DNA of 44,738 nt from Bacteroidales bacterium (GCA_007132225.1 SLPB01000060.1:1-44738); one strand, 5' to 3'. Shown: positions 1 to 9,076, counted from the stretch's first letter. Made by a program: numbers and translations. Notes: generated by a model from the letters alone, not told the origin.

Positions 1-1097
1 CCCTGAACACACTTAACCGTACACGACAGGCAATTTTCACAGGCATCACCTTTAATATTTAGAGAGTCCATTGTATCGCGGGCAAGTGTAAGATCTTTAT
101 ATCCGTATGCATACATATAGGAACGCATGATGTCGGGAACAGGAACATTTTTTGGACATTGATCCAGGCATTGTTCGCATCCCAGACAAAACAATCCGGT
201 GTCGGCCTGATCAAACCTAAGATCACTTATCTCAGCGGGTGTAAGGTTAATATCCCTGTTAATCTCAAAATTATCTTCAAGCTCCTGGAACGATGCAACT
301 CCCGGTATTGTGGTGTGGATATTTGGATTCTGAAGGGCATACTTAAGTGCTGCCCTCAGGTTAATTGGATCCTGTCTCTCCTTGTCCCAGTAAACACCGG
401 CCATAGTTTTCATTGCCATTATACCGATATCTGCAGCGGCAGCTTCTGCAATGGCCTGTTTCATATCCTGCAAATTTTCCATTTTAAAGTTATATGATGT
501 ACATACAACATCATACACATTGCTTTCTGCCACTGCCCTGATTACTTCCGCTTCATTGGCATGGGTAGACACCCCCAGAAATTTGGCCCTGCCCTGCTCC
601 TTGATTTTTGAGAATGCGTCCAGGCGTGCTTTATCCAGTGCATGCTCGCGTGATCCGGATGAATGAAGCATGAGTATATCAACATATTCAAGTTGCAGTC
701 GTTTCAAACTGGTGTCAAACTGTTCGAAGATTTGACTTTCTGTATTTCCGCGGACCTTGGTTGCCAGATAAAAAGAGTCCCTTTGGCGGTTTTTTAGCAG
801 GTTTCCCAGCATCTCTTCGTTCCTGCCATTATTATATCCATGTGCAGTATCAATAAGGGTCATCCCCATATCAAGGGCCAGGTTAACAAACCGTGGATTG
901 TCAGAGCGAACAAAACCAAGGTTGACCAGTGGAACCTTCAGTCCGGTTCTTCCCAGTGTCCGGTGCATTATACCGCCCTTTCCGGCAGTTGCAAGGCTGG
1001 TGAGCGGAGCAGCCTGTAATGAACTGCCACCTGCAATGAAAGTGCCTGCCGCAGCTGACAACTTCAGAAAGTTTCTGCGGTTTAGTGATTTATGCAT
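1..1097 (-). CDS. Aldo/keto reductase with N-terminal Tat-like signal and C-terminal 4Fe-4S ferredoxin-like domain (partial, runs off the left edge)
   Basis: Own reverse-strand reading from CAT at 1095-1097: MHKSLNRRNFLKLSAAAGTF... HRTLGRTGLKVP... DTAHGYNNGRNEEMLG... CLGCEQCLDQCPKNVPVPDIMRSYMYAYGYKD... Alignable over its whole visible length with the 2067-3254 ORF. No stop before the left edge, so it is absent from the ORF track. Confidence 0.88.
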   Translation of the reverse strand, partial: MHKSLNRRNFLKLSAAAGTFIAGGSSLQAAPLTSLATAGKGGIMHRTLGRTGLKVPLVNLGFVRSDNPRFVNLALDMGMTLIDTAHGYNNGRNEEMLGNLLKNRQRDSFYLATKVRGNTESQIFEQFDTSLKRLQLEYVDILMLHSSGSREHALDKARLDAFSKIKEQGRAKFLGVSTHANEAEVIRAVAESNVYDVVCTSYNFKMENLQDMKQAIAEAAAADIGIMAMKTMAGVYWDKERQDPINLRAALKYALQNPNIHTTIPGVASFQELEDNFEINRDINLTPAEISDLRFDQADTGLFCLGCEQCLDQCPKNVPVPDIMRSYMYAYGYKDLTLARDTMDSLNIKGDACENCLSCTVKCVQ

Positions 1098-1156
1098 GGA
1101 ATTTGTTTATAAATTAAGGTTACGTTATTTAAAGGAAAAGAGGAGTAATTTTGATA

Positions 1157-2044
1157 TTACCTTCCTGAAAAAATATCCAGGTATTTCTCCTGCAACTCCT
1201 TGTCATCTAGGTTATAATATCCATAAAGTACATTGTCCTTCCATACAATACCCACTTCTCCGTTCCACCTGTCATCAATCCGGTGAATACCCTCCCGGAG
1301 AACTTCAGTATCCTGTCCGCTGAATTCGTAATAATCTTTCAGGATTTTTTCACTTTCCTTTCTTTTATCATTCTTTATAATAAAGAGATTAAACCTTTCC
1401 CCATCAATATCATAGGTGGAAACAAAGGCTCCTGAAAGAAAAGGGTGTCCAAGGAAATTGGTATTGATGAATTCCTCCGAATGCTCAACTTTCCCCTCTT
1501 CAGGCAGTGAATTAACTATAGCCGGAAATTCAGGGTTGGGGTCAAGGGTGTCTGAAATATGCCTTCCTATTTTTTTCATCGCTTCAGCAGTTTCTTCCGA
1601 CCTGTCATGACTCCTTATCTTGACATAGGAATCGGCAACAAAAAAGTTGAGCGCTCCCGGAACTGTATAACCCTGTACTCCGACATCGGCAAGCTGCGGG
1701 GTGCCCGGCCGTTCCTGGGAATATACCCCGAAGGCGCGAACAGGTCCGCCCTGCCTGTAGATCTCCACAACTAAGTAGATGTCATTATCCTCCGAGTTGA
1801 CGTATTCTCCCCAGTAAAGCTCGCGGAAATCATATGCATAAAACAGATCTGCTGCCCCGTTGATAATGTCCCAAAGAGTTTCGGGTGAATAAACATCTAT
1901 CTCTGCCGGTTTTTCCCAACCATCAATAACTGGAAAGAGATGATCATGGCTTGCAAAGATTTTACTGTTAACACCGCAGATTCCCGGCAGGATCAGTACC
2001 AGGAACATGAAAACCCTGTTTTTGATAACTAACTTCTTCATCAT
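1157..2044 (-). CDS. Exported DUF6599-like protein
   Basis: 295 aa ORF with N-terminal signal peptide; WDIINGAADLFYAYDFRELYWGEYV and later region resemble DUF6599 proteins (from memory). Short gaps to the AKR genes on both sides, same strand. Confidence 0.7.
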   Translation of the reverse strand: MMKKLVIKNRVFMFLVLILPGICGVNSKIFASHDHLFPVIDGWEKPAEIDVYSPETLWDIINGAADLFYAYDFRELYWGEYVNSEDNDIYLVVEIYRQGGPVRAFGVYSQERPGTPQLADVGVQGYTVPGALNFFVADSYVKIRSHDRSEETAEAMKKIGRHISDTLDPNPEFPAIVNSLPEEGKVEHSEEFINTNFLGHPFLSGAFVSTYDIDGERFNLFIIKNDKRKESEKILKDYYEFSGQDTEVLREGIHRIDDRWNGEVGIVWKDNVLYGYYNLDDKELQEKYLDIFSGR

Positions 2045-2066
2045 TGCCCTGTTTATATTAATATAA

Positions 2067-3254
2067 TTATGTGAGAAAATCAGATGGCACGTGACGCAGC
2101 CTGTCTATGTTTTTTATCTTTTCAGCAACATTGAATCCTTTGACGCATTTCACCTGGCATGAGCCGCAGGTTTCACATGCATCTCCGCAAATACTGAGCG
2201 AATCCATGGTTTCGCGGGCCAGTGAAAGATCTTTGTATCCGTATGCATACATGTATGAACGCATCATATCGGGTACAGGCAGGTTATGGGGGCACTGATC
2301 AATACATTCCTTGCAACCAAAACAATACAGTCCTCCCATGCTTGCTTCTTCCAGTCTGAGATCCTTTATTTCACCAGGGGTCATACTGATGTCCCGGTTA
2401 ACATCAAAATTATCTTCCAGCTCATGGAAAGCTGTAACACCCGGAATGGAGGTGTGAATGTTTTCATCCTGGAGGACATATTTGAGTGCGGCCTTTGTGT
2501 TAATAGGATCCATCCTTTCCTGATCCCAGTAAGCGCCGGCCATCGTTTTCATTGCTATGACTCCAAGGCCGGCTTCAGCGGCTTCTGCAATTGCCTGTTT
2601 TATTTCCCTGTAATTATCCATTGTAAAATTATACGCAGGACAAACTACATCATATTCATTACTTTCAATAGCGGCCCGTATAACCTCGGGCTCATTTGAA
2701 TGAGTTGTAACCCCTATAAACCTGGTTCTTCCCTGTTCACGCAGTCTGGTAAGTGCTGTAAGATAGTTCTCGTTCAGGGTTCCTTCTCTTGATGATTGGG
2801 CATGGAGATAAAGAATATCAACATATTCCAGTTGCAGTCTTTCCATGCTGATGTCAAACTGCCCGATGAAATCATCAACCGACATTTGATCTCCGCGGGG
2901 ATTAACCTTTGTAGCCAGGTAAAAAGAATCCCTCGGCCGGTCCTTCAACAGCTTTCCAAGCATCTCTTCGTTCCTGCCATTCTGATAACCATGAGCTGTA
3001 TCGAGCAGGGTCATCCCGCCGTCAAGGGCCATGGTAACAATTCTTGGATTATCGACACGCATAACACCAAGATTTACAACGGGCACTTTCATGCCGGTCT
3101 TTCCGAGTGTGCGGTGTATTATGTCATTGCTGGCAGCAGCAGAAAGATTATTTGCTGAAGCGGCATTTACATTGCTGCCTCCGGCCAGGAATCCTCCGGC
3201 AGCACCGGCAGCTGATAATTTAATAAAGTTTCTGCGGTTTAATGATTTTTGCAT
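2067..3254 (-). CDS. Aldo/keto reductase with Tat-like signal and C-terminal 4Fe-4S domain
   Basis: 395 aa; MQKSLNRRNFIKLSAAGAAGGFLAGG twin-arginine-like leader, AKR motifs (GVMRVDNP, DTAHGYQNGRNEE, IGVTTHS), C-terminal CFGCKECIDQCP and CETCGSCQVKC clusters. Confidence 0.92.
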   Translation of the reverse strand: MQKSLNRRNFIKLSAAGAAGGFLAGGSNVNAASANNLSAAASNDIIHRTLGKTGMKVPVVNLGVMRVDNPRIVTMALDGGMTLLDTAHGYQNGRNEEMLGKLLKDRPRDSFYLATKVNPRGDQMSVDDFIGQFDISMERLQLEYVDILYLHAQSSREGTLNENYLTALTRLREQGRTRFIGVTTHSNEPEVIRAAIESNEYDVVCPAYNFTMDNYREIKQAIAEAAEAGLGVIAMKTMAGAYWDQERMDPINTKAALKYVLQDENIHTSIPGVTAFHELEDNFDVNRDISMTPGEIKDLRLEEASMGGLYCFGCKECIDQCPHNLPVPDMMRSYMYAYGYKDLSLARETMDSLSICGDACETCGSCQVKCVKGFNVAEKIKNIDRLRHVPSDFLT

Positions 3255-3515
3255 AGGTACCTGGTTATGTTTGTATTAATACTTGTTGTTATTAATATAT
3301 GAGCATTATAATTATCGATTTGAAATGCAGGGCGTTAAGAAGGTTAAATATATGAAAAAAGTATGATTGTTTTATATTTTTATATCAATATGAATTTGGA
3401 TTAATTATAATTTAGCCGGGTGCTGGTATATGTGAGGAATTAACTTTGACATGTTTACACCCAAAGTCATAGATATTAACAACCAGACTTATATACGTTA
3501 ATAAACAAAACAGCC

Positions 3516-3523
3516 TATATTTG
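3516..3523 (+). promoter_or_regulatory. Predicted -7 box TATATTTG upstream of the 3595 aminotransferase
   Basis: Match to the Bacteroidota TAnnTTTG -7 consensus; no good -33 TTTG at the expected spacing. Confidence 0.4.
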
Positions 3524-3560
3524 TCCTGTCGGGGACTTGGTTTTGTCCTGTCGGGGACTT
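3520..3560 (+). repeat. Two-copy tandem repeat TTTGTCCTGTCGGGGACTT, period 22 nt
   Basis: Identical 19-nt copies at 3520-3538 and 3542-3560 separated by ggt; each contains a GTCC...GGAC inverted repeat. Confidence 0.95.
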
Positions 3561-3575
3561 ATTAATCTATTTCTA

Positions 3576-3595
3576 TATTATATTATATTATATTA
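3576..3595 (+). repeat. Pentanucleotide microsatellite (TATTA)x4 ending on the A of the start codon
   Basis: Direct reading: tatta tatta tatta tatta tg, with ATG at 3595. Confidence 0.95.
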
Positions 3596-4920
3596 TGCAA
3601 AACACACCTGTAAACAGCGAGATTGTAAAGCAAAAGATAAGGGAAAGCAACCTTGCTTCACTGGGAGCTGCCAATATAAGAAACATCGTACGACTTGTAA
3701 ATGAATTAGAAGAGGCAACCGGCGAGAAATTTATCAGGATGGAAATGGGTGTGCCCGGCCTGGATACCTGTTCCGCAGGTATTGATGCAGAAACAGAAGC
3801 ATTAAACAGGGGGGTAGCTTCCACTTATCCCATGATTGAGGGGGTTGATATTCTTAAAAATGAAACAGCAAGATTTTTAAAATTATTCATGAACATAGAT
3901 GTTAGTCCGCATGGATGTATTCCCACCGTTGGATCCCTGCAGGCCAGCATTGCTGCATTTATGACTGCAGGCAGATCAGTAAGTAATAAGGACACAACAC
4001 TGCTGATTGATCCCGGATTTCCTGTACATAAACAACAACTGAATGTTCTTGGACTGAAATATGAATATTTTGATGTATATCAATTCAGGGGGGAAAAACT
4101 CCGGGATAAGCTTGAATCATATCTTGCTGCGGGTAATATAAGCTGCATATTATATTCCAATCCAAACAATCCTTCCTGGATTTGCTTTTCAGAGAAGGAG
4201 CTTCAGATAATTGGAGAATTAGCCGATAAACATGATGTAATAATACTGGAGGACCTGGCATATTTCTGTATGGATTTCAGGAAAGATCTCTCAGTACCGG
4301 GTGAGCCACCTTACCAGTCCACCGTGGCTAATTATACATCAAACTATATTATACTCTTTTCAAGTTCAAAGGTATTTAGTTATGCCGGCCAGAGAACGGG
4401 GATGCTTATCATATCAGATGCACTCTACAAAAGATCCTATCCTGATTTGAAACGCTTTTTTTCATCCGACCAGCTGGGATATGCTATCGTATACGGCTCT
4501 CTTTATTCATTATCGGCCGGTACAAATCACTCTTCACAATATGGACTTGCTGCCATGCTTAAGTCCGCAAGCGACGGTGAATTTAATTTTGTTAAAGAAG
4601 TAAGGGAATATGGTGAAAGGGCAGCCATAATGAAAAGAATGTTTCTGGAAAACGGATTCATCCTGGTTTATGATAAGGATGAGGATTTGCCTGTTGGTGA
4701 CGGGTTTTATTTTACAATTGCATACCCGGGTTTTTCAGGTGGAGAGCTGCTGGAGAGACTGCTTTATTTTGGAATAAGTGCTATTTCTCTTGAAGTAACA
4801 GGAAGTTCAAGGACGGAAGGATTACGTGCATGTGTTTCCCAGATTGACCGGGACCAGCTTCCTGTTCTTGAGAAACGACTTAAAGGCTTTCATAAGCGAT
4901 ATGCAGAAAATTTGCCTTAG
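3595..4920 (+). CDS. PLP-dependent aminotransferase class I/II
   Basis: 441 aa; ILYSNPNNPSW, ILEDLAYF, SSSKVFSYAGQRTG (PLP lysine region) fold type I motifs. Confidence 0.9.
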   Translation: MQNTPVNSEIVKQKIRESNLASLGAANIRNIVRLVNELEEATGEKFIRMEMGVPGLDTCSAGIDAETEALNRGVASTYPMIEGVDILKNETARFLKLFMNIDVSPHGCIPTVGSLQASIAAFMTAGRSVSNKDTTLLIDPGFPVHKQQLNVLGLKYEYFDVYQFRGEKLRDKLESYLAAGNISCILYSNPNNPSWICFSEKELQIIGELADKHDVIILEDLAYFCMDFRKDLSVPGEPPYQSTVANYTSNYIILFSSSKVFSYAGQRTGMLIISDALYKRSYPDLKRFFSSDQLGYAIVYGSLYSLSAGTNHSSQYGLAAMLKSASDGEFNFVKEVREYGERAAIMKRMFLENGFILVYDKDEDLPVGDGFYFTIAYPGFSGGELLERLLYFGISAISLEVTGSSRTEGLRACVSQIDRDQLPVLEKRLKGFHKRYAENLP

Positions 4921-5049
4921 CTATTTCCCGGGGGCAAATACATTTTTTTTGGCACCTGATAATAATCATTAAAGCAATACTTTTGATTGATTATTTTTGA
5001 GAATATATTTTAAAAATGAATAAAATATAAATTTAGATACCCCTTCAAT

Positions 5050-5307
5050 ATGGCCAAATTTAAAGGATCCATTGTGGTTGACAAGGAAAAGTGTAAAGGC
5101 TGCGAGGTATGTGTTGTTGCCTGTCCGACCAACGTTATCGGACTTTCCAGGGAGGTTAACGGAAAAGGATTTCATATTGCCTTCATGGAAAATCCCGATG
5201 CCTGCACAGGTTGCGCAAATTGTGCAATAGTTTGTCCTGATGGAGTCATTACCGTCTACAAAAAGGAACGATTGTCGTCAGAAAAAAAGATAAAGGAGCA
5301 AAAATAA
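5050..5307 (+). CDS. 2-oxoacid:ferredoxin oxidoreductase delta subunit (2x 4Fe-4S ferredoxin)
   Basis: CKGCEVCVVACP and CTGCANCAIVCP motifs; immediately upstream of alpha/beta/gamma genes. Confidence 0.9.
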   Translation: MAKFKGSIVVDKEKCKGCEVCVVACPTNVIGLSREVNGKGFHIAFMENPDACTGCANCAIVCPDGVITVYKKERLSSEKKIKEQK

Positions 5308-5464
5308 ATAACAATCATTTCAGGACCTGTTATACCATATTTTGCAATTATTGTTTTTAGTCCTGAATTTAACACATCTGAAATCCGACAAGCTTTTTGC
5401 ACAGATGAACATGATTATTCACAGGGTTTCATCTGGCAAACAATCATAAATCTCAATAGCTGAA

Positions 5465-6544
5465 ATGAAGGAACTGAAACTAATGAAAGGAAATGAGGCA
5501 ATTGCCGAAGCTGCTATACGTGCAGGAGCTGATGGCTACTTTGGATATCCGATCACTCCCCAATCGGAGGTGCTGGAGTATCTGATGGCAGAAAAACCTC
5601 ATGAACGTACCGGTATGATTGTATTACAGGCTGAAAGTGAAATAGCTGCCATAAACATGGTATACGGTGGTGCAGCATGCGGCCGAAAGGTGTTCACCTC
5701 CTCCTCAAGCCCCGGCATCAGTCTTAAACAGGAAGGCCTTTCATATATAGCCGGTGCCGAGCTTCCCTGCCTTGTAGTTAATGTAGTCAGGGGGGGACCC
5801 GGACTGGGAACAATTCAACCCGCACAATCCGATTATTTTCAGGCAACAAAAGGAGGCGGACATGGAGATTATCGTCTCATTGTTCTTGCACCCGCTTCGG
5901 TACAGGAAATGGCCGATTTTGTCGAGCTTGGTTTTGACCTTGCTTTTAAATACAGGAACCCTGCAATGATCCTCACTGACGGTGCCCTGGGCCAGATGAT
6001 GGAGAAAGTGTGGCTGAGAGAACATAAGCCCAGGATGACCGAATTTCCCGCCTGGGCCACTACAGGCAAGACCCCTGATAGAGAAAGAAACATAATAACA
6101 TCCCTTGATCTTGATTCTGCCAGGCAGGAGGAATTCAATCTTAAGCTTCAGGCCAAATATAATAAGATGGGGGAGGAGGAAGTAAGGTATGAGATGACTG
6201 ATTGTGATGATGCTGAATTTTTGCTTGTTGCCTATGGTACAAGTGCCAGAATTTGTCAAAAAGCAGTTCAGCTGGCAAGGAAAAAGGGAATAAGGGCAGG
6301 ATTGCTCAGACCTATAACTCTTTTCCCTTTCCCAAAGAAACCTTTGAAAGAGATGGCATCCCGGCTTAAGGGCATTCTTTCAGTTGAGATGAGTACCGGA
6401 CAGATGGTAGAAGATGTTCTACTTGCTGTTAATGGTCAGGTCAGGGTTGAGCATTATGGAAGGATGGGCGGGATAATACCTTCTCCTGATGAGATAGCAG
6501 ATGTTTTGGAACATAAATTTACAGGAGGTAAAAATTATGAATGA
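5465..6544 (+). CDS. vorB: 2-oxoacid:ferredoxin oxidoreductase alpha subunit (VorB-like)
   Basis: MKGNEAIAEAAIRAGADGYFGYPITPQSEVLEYL, TSSSSPGISLKQEGLSYIAGAELPCLVVNVVRGGPGLG motifs. Substrate assignment not provable from sequence alone. Confidence 0.88.
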   Translation: MKELKLMKGNEAIAEAAIRAGADGYFGYPITPQSEVLEYLMAEKPHERTGMIVLQAESEIAAINMVYGGAACGRKVFTSSSSPGISLKQEGLSYIAGAELPCLVVNVVRGGPGLGTIQPAQSDYFQATKGGGHGDYRLIVLAPASVQEMADFVELGFDLAFKYRNPAMILTDGALGQMMEKVWLREHKPRMTEFPAWATTGKTPDRERNIITSLDLDSARQEEFNLKLQAKYNKMGEEEVRYEMTDCDDAEFLLVAYGTSARICQKAVQLARKKGIRAGLLRPITLFPFPKKPLKEMASRLKGILSVEMSTGQMVEDVLLAVNGQVRVEHYGRMGGIIPSPDEIADVLEHKFTGGKNYE

Positions 6545-7331
6545 TAATTTAAGTAATGCAGATATTGTTAAGTGCGAAAATCTGGTGTATAAGAGATCAC
6601 CGGTAATGACCGATAATGTTATGCATTATTGTCCGGGGTGCGGCCATGGGACTGCACACCAGATTATCGCTGAAGTTATTGAGGAAATGGATATTCAGGC
6701 CGAAACCATTGGTATTACTCCCGTGGGATGCGCAGTGCTCATGTACAATTACCTGGATATTGATATGCAGGAAGCTGCACATGGCAGGGCACCGGCACTT
6801 GCGACTGCAGTCAAGAGGCTGATGCCTGAAAAGTATGTCTTTACATACCAGGGAGACGGTGACCTTGCTGCCATAGGAACTGCCGAAACAATACATGCCT
6901 GTAACAGGGGAGAGAATATTGCCATATTCTTTATCAATAACGGGATATATGGAATGACCGGGGGACAGATGGCGCCTACCACCCTGCCCAATATGAGATC
7001 ATCGACATCCCCTTACGGGAGAGATGTGGAGATGATGGGAAATCCCCTTAGAATAACTGAACTGGTAGCTCAATTACCGGGCACGTATTATGTTACCCGT
7101 CAGGCTGTGCATACCCCGACTTACGTGAGAAAAACAAAAAAGGCGGTCCGCAGGGCTTTTGAGAATCAAAAACTCAAAAAAGGCCTTTCACTAGTGGAAA
7201 TAGTTTCCAACTGTAATTCAGGATGGAAAATGTCACCCGTCCAGGCCAACAAATGGATGGTTGATAATATGTTTCCCTTTTATCCTCCCGGCGATATTAA
7301 ACTGGAAGGTAAAATGCTATCCAAAGATTAA
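6537..7331 (+). CDS. 2-oxoacid:ferredoxin oxidoreductase beta (TPP-binding) subunit
   Basis: YCPGCGHGTAHQII, TYQGDGDLAAIGTAETIHACNRGENIAIFFINNGIYGMTGGQ (TPP motif). Start revised from the track (6501) to ATG 6537, 8 nt after AGGAGG (6523-6528). Confidence 0.9.
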   Translation: MNDNLSNADIVKCENLVYKRSPVMTDNVMHYCPGCGHGTAHQIIAEVIEEMDIQAETIGITPVGCAVLMYNYLDIDMQEAAHGRAPALATAVKRLMPEKYVFTYQGDGDLAAIGTAETIHACNRGENIAIFFINNGIYGMTGGQMAPTTLPNMRSSTSPYGRDVEMMGNPLRITELVAQLPGTYYVTRQAVHTPTYVRKTKKAVRRAFENQKLKKGLSLVEIVSNCNSGWKMSPVQANKWMVDNMFPFYPPGDIKLEGKMLSKD

Positions 7332-7342
7332 AACTTAATATT

Positions 7343-7894
7343 ATGACTGAAGAAATCATCATTGCTGGTTTTGGCGGACAAGGTGTTCTTTCCATGGGCA
7401 AGATACTTGCATATTCCGGAATAATGCAGGATCAGGAGGTGAGCTGGATGCCTTCATACGGACCGGAGATGAGGGGAGGGACAGCCAATGTTACCGTAAT
7501 TCTGAGTGATGGACCCATCAGCTCACCAATAATCAATAAGTTTGATACCGCAATAATTCTCAACCAACAATCTCTCGACAAGTTCGAGAGTTTCGTTAAA
7601 CCTGGCGGGGTGCTCATTTACGATGGCAATGGTATAACACGTCATCCCGAACGCACTGATATTTCTGTTTACAGGGTGGATGCTGCCGAGGAAGCTTCAA
7701 AAATGGAGTCAGCAAAAATATTTAACATGATAGTTCTGGGCGGGTATCTTAAGGTAAAACCCGTAGTCAAACTTGATAATGTTGTCAGGGGACTCGAGAA
7801 GTCTCTGCCCAGTAGGCATCATGCCCTTATACCCTTAAACGAAAAAGCAATAAAGAGGGGGATGGAAATTATAAGGCAGATGAACAGTATATGA
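7343..7894 (+). CDS. 2-oxoacid:ferredoxin oxidoreductase gamma subunit
   Basis: IIIAGFGGQGVLSMGKILAYSG, PSYGPEMRGGTANVTVILSD typical gamma subunit motifs. Confidence 0.92.
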   Translation: MTEEIIIAGFGGQGVLSMGKILAYSGIMQDQEVSWMPSYGPEMRGGTANVTVILSDGPISSPIINKFDTAIILNQQSLDKFESFVKPGGVLIYDGNGITRHPERTDISVYRVDAAEEASKMESAKIFNMIVLGGYLKVKPVVKLDNVVRGLEKSLPSRHHALIPLNEKAIKRGMEIIRQMNSI

Positions 7895-7906
7895 ATCGTT
7901 ATTCAT

Positions 7907-8494
7907 TTAGTTACCCCTAACTGTATAAAATCCGTTCTTTTTAATATAATTATATGCTCCCCGGGGAACGAATGCCCGCATATCTTTGCCCTGCAATATG
8001 GACTCCCTGATAAAAGTTGAGGATAATTCAATTAACGGAGCATTAACAAGCCTGGCATCACTGAACTGGTTCAGCCTGGAATTATCTGTATCCAGCCTTG
8101 GGTATATAAGGAATTTTTGTTCCTTAATAAGGGTTTCCCCTCCTTTCCAGTGACCTATGCTACTTATGTTATCGGTGCCAATTATCAGATAGAAATCCCT
8201 TTCGGGGTATTTTTGGGCAAGTTTATCCAGTGTATTTATTGTATAAGAGGGGCGGGGCATATTGAATTCAATATCAGAAACCATGAAAGCAGGATATTCT
8301 TCAATGGCCAGTCTGGTCATTTCCAGTCTTGCCGCTGGACTAATGAGTTTTTCAGGGTTCTTGAAAGGATTACGGGGACTTACTATGAACCATACCTGGT
8401 CCATGGATTCGAATTCTTTAATATATCCGGCAATGGCTAAATGTGCAATATGTATTGGATTGAAAGATCCAAAAAGCAAACCGGTTTTTATCAT
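7907..8494 (-). CDS. nadD: Nicotinate-nucleotide adenylyltransferase
   Basis: GLLFGSFNPIHIAHLAIA (GxFxPxHxGH-type nucleotidyltransferase), SSTFIRESI (SxTxIR); yicC-gmk-nadD neighbourhood. Confidence 0.93.
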   Translation of the reverse strand: MIKTGLLFGSFNPIHIAHLAIAGYIKEFESMDQVWFIVSPRNPFKNPEKLISPAARLEMTRLAIEEYPAFMVSDIEFNMPRPSYTINTLDKLAQKYPERDFYLIIGTDNISSIGHWKGGETLIKEQKFLIYPRLDTDNSRLNQFSDARLVNAPLIELSSTFIRESILQGKDMRAFVPRGAYNYIKKNGFYTVRGN

Positions 8495-8503
8495 AGGGTT
8501 GGT

Positions 8504-9076
8504 TTAAAGGGGTGATTTAAGAAATTCGCTAACAATACTCAAAGCTTCCCGTTTAGTTTTATTTAGATTGTCATTTACAATAATTATATCAAACTCAGGT
8601 GCATAATTTATTTCAGCTTTAGCTTTTGTTAGCCTTTTTTGTAAATTCTCCCTGTTTTCCGTTGAGCGATTACGAAGTCTTTTTTCAAGCTCCCTGAGTG
8701 ATGGTGGCATGATAAATACTGACAGTGCCCTGTTCCTGTACTGTTTTTTAATATTAACACCTCCAACAACATCAATATCAAATATTACATTTGATCCCAT
8801 GGCCCATATTCGTTCTATTTCAGTTTTTGGTGTTCCGTAAAATTGCCCGGGATAAACCTCCTCCCATTCAACGAATTCGCCTTTTCGGATCTTCTCTTTG
8901 AACTCTTTCACCGAAACAAAGTAATAATCTTCTCCATCAACCTCATGTGGCCTTTTATCGCGGCTGCATGCTGACACTGAAAAAGCCAGATTCAGATCCT
9001 GATCAATAAGATATTTCACCAATGTGGTTTTGCCAGCTCCTGAGGGGGCAGAGAATATAATGAGTTTACCGGCCAT
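8504..9076 (-). CDS. gmk: Guanylate kinase
   Basis: IFSAPSGAGKTTLVKYL P-loop, SACSRDKRPHEVDGEDYYFVS. Confidence 0.96.
   Translation of the reverse strand: MAGKLIIFSAPSGAGKTTLVKYLIDQDLNLAFSVSACSRDKRPHEVDGEDYYFVSVKEFKEKIRKGEFVEWEEVYPGQFYGTPKTEIERIWAMGSNVIFDIDVVGGVNIKKQYRNRALSVFIMPPSLRELEKRLRNRSTENRENLQKRLTKAKAEINYAPEFDIIIVNDNLNKTKREALSIVSEFLKSPL

Noticed and set aside
898-1323. 141-aa ORF on the + strand
   Set aside because: Antisense across the AKR start and the DUF6599-like gene; no supporting motif.
3443-3467. actttg...caaagt inverted repeat upstream of the aminotransferase
   Set aside because: Only 6-bp arms; not distinguishable from chance in A/T-rich intergenic DNA.
3520-3560. CRISPR array
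   Set aside because: Only two 19-nt copies separated by 3 nt, no spacers and no cas genes.
5741-6259. 172-aa ORF on the - strand
   Set aside because: Lies antisense within the well-supported vorB-like gene and has no protein-like motif.
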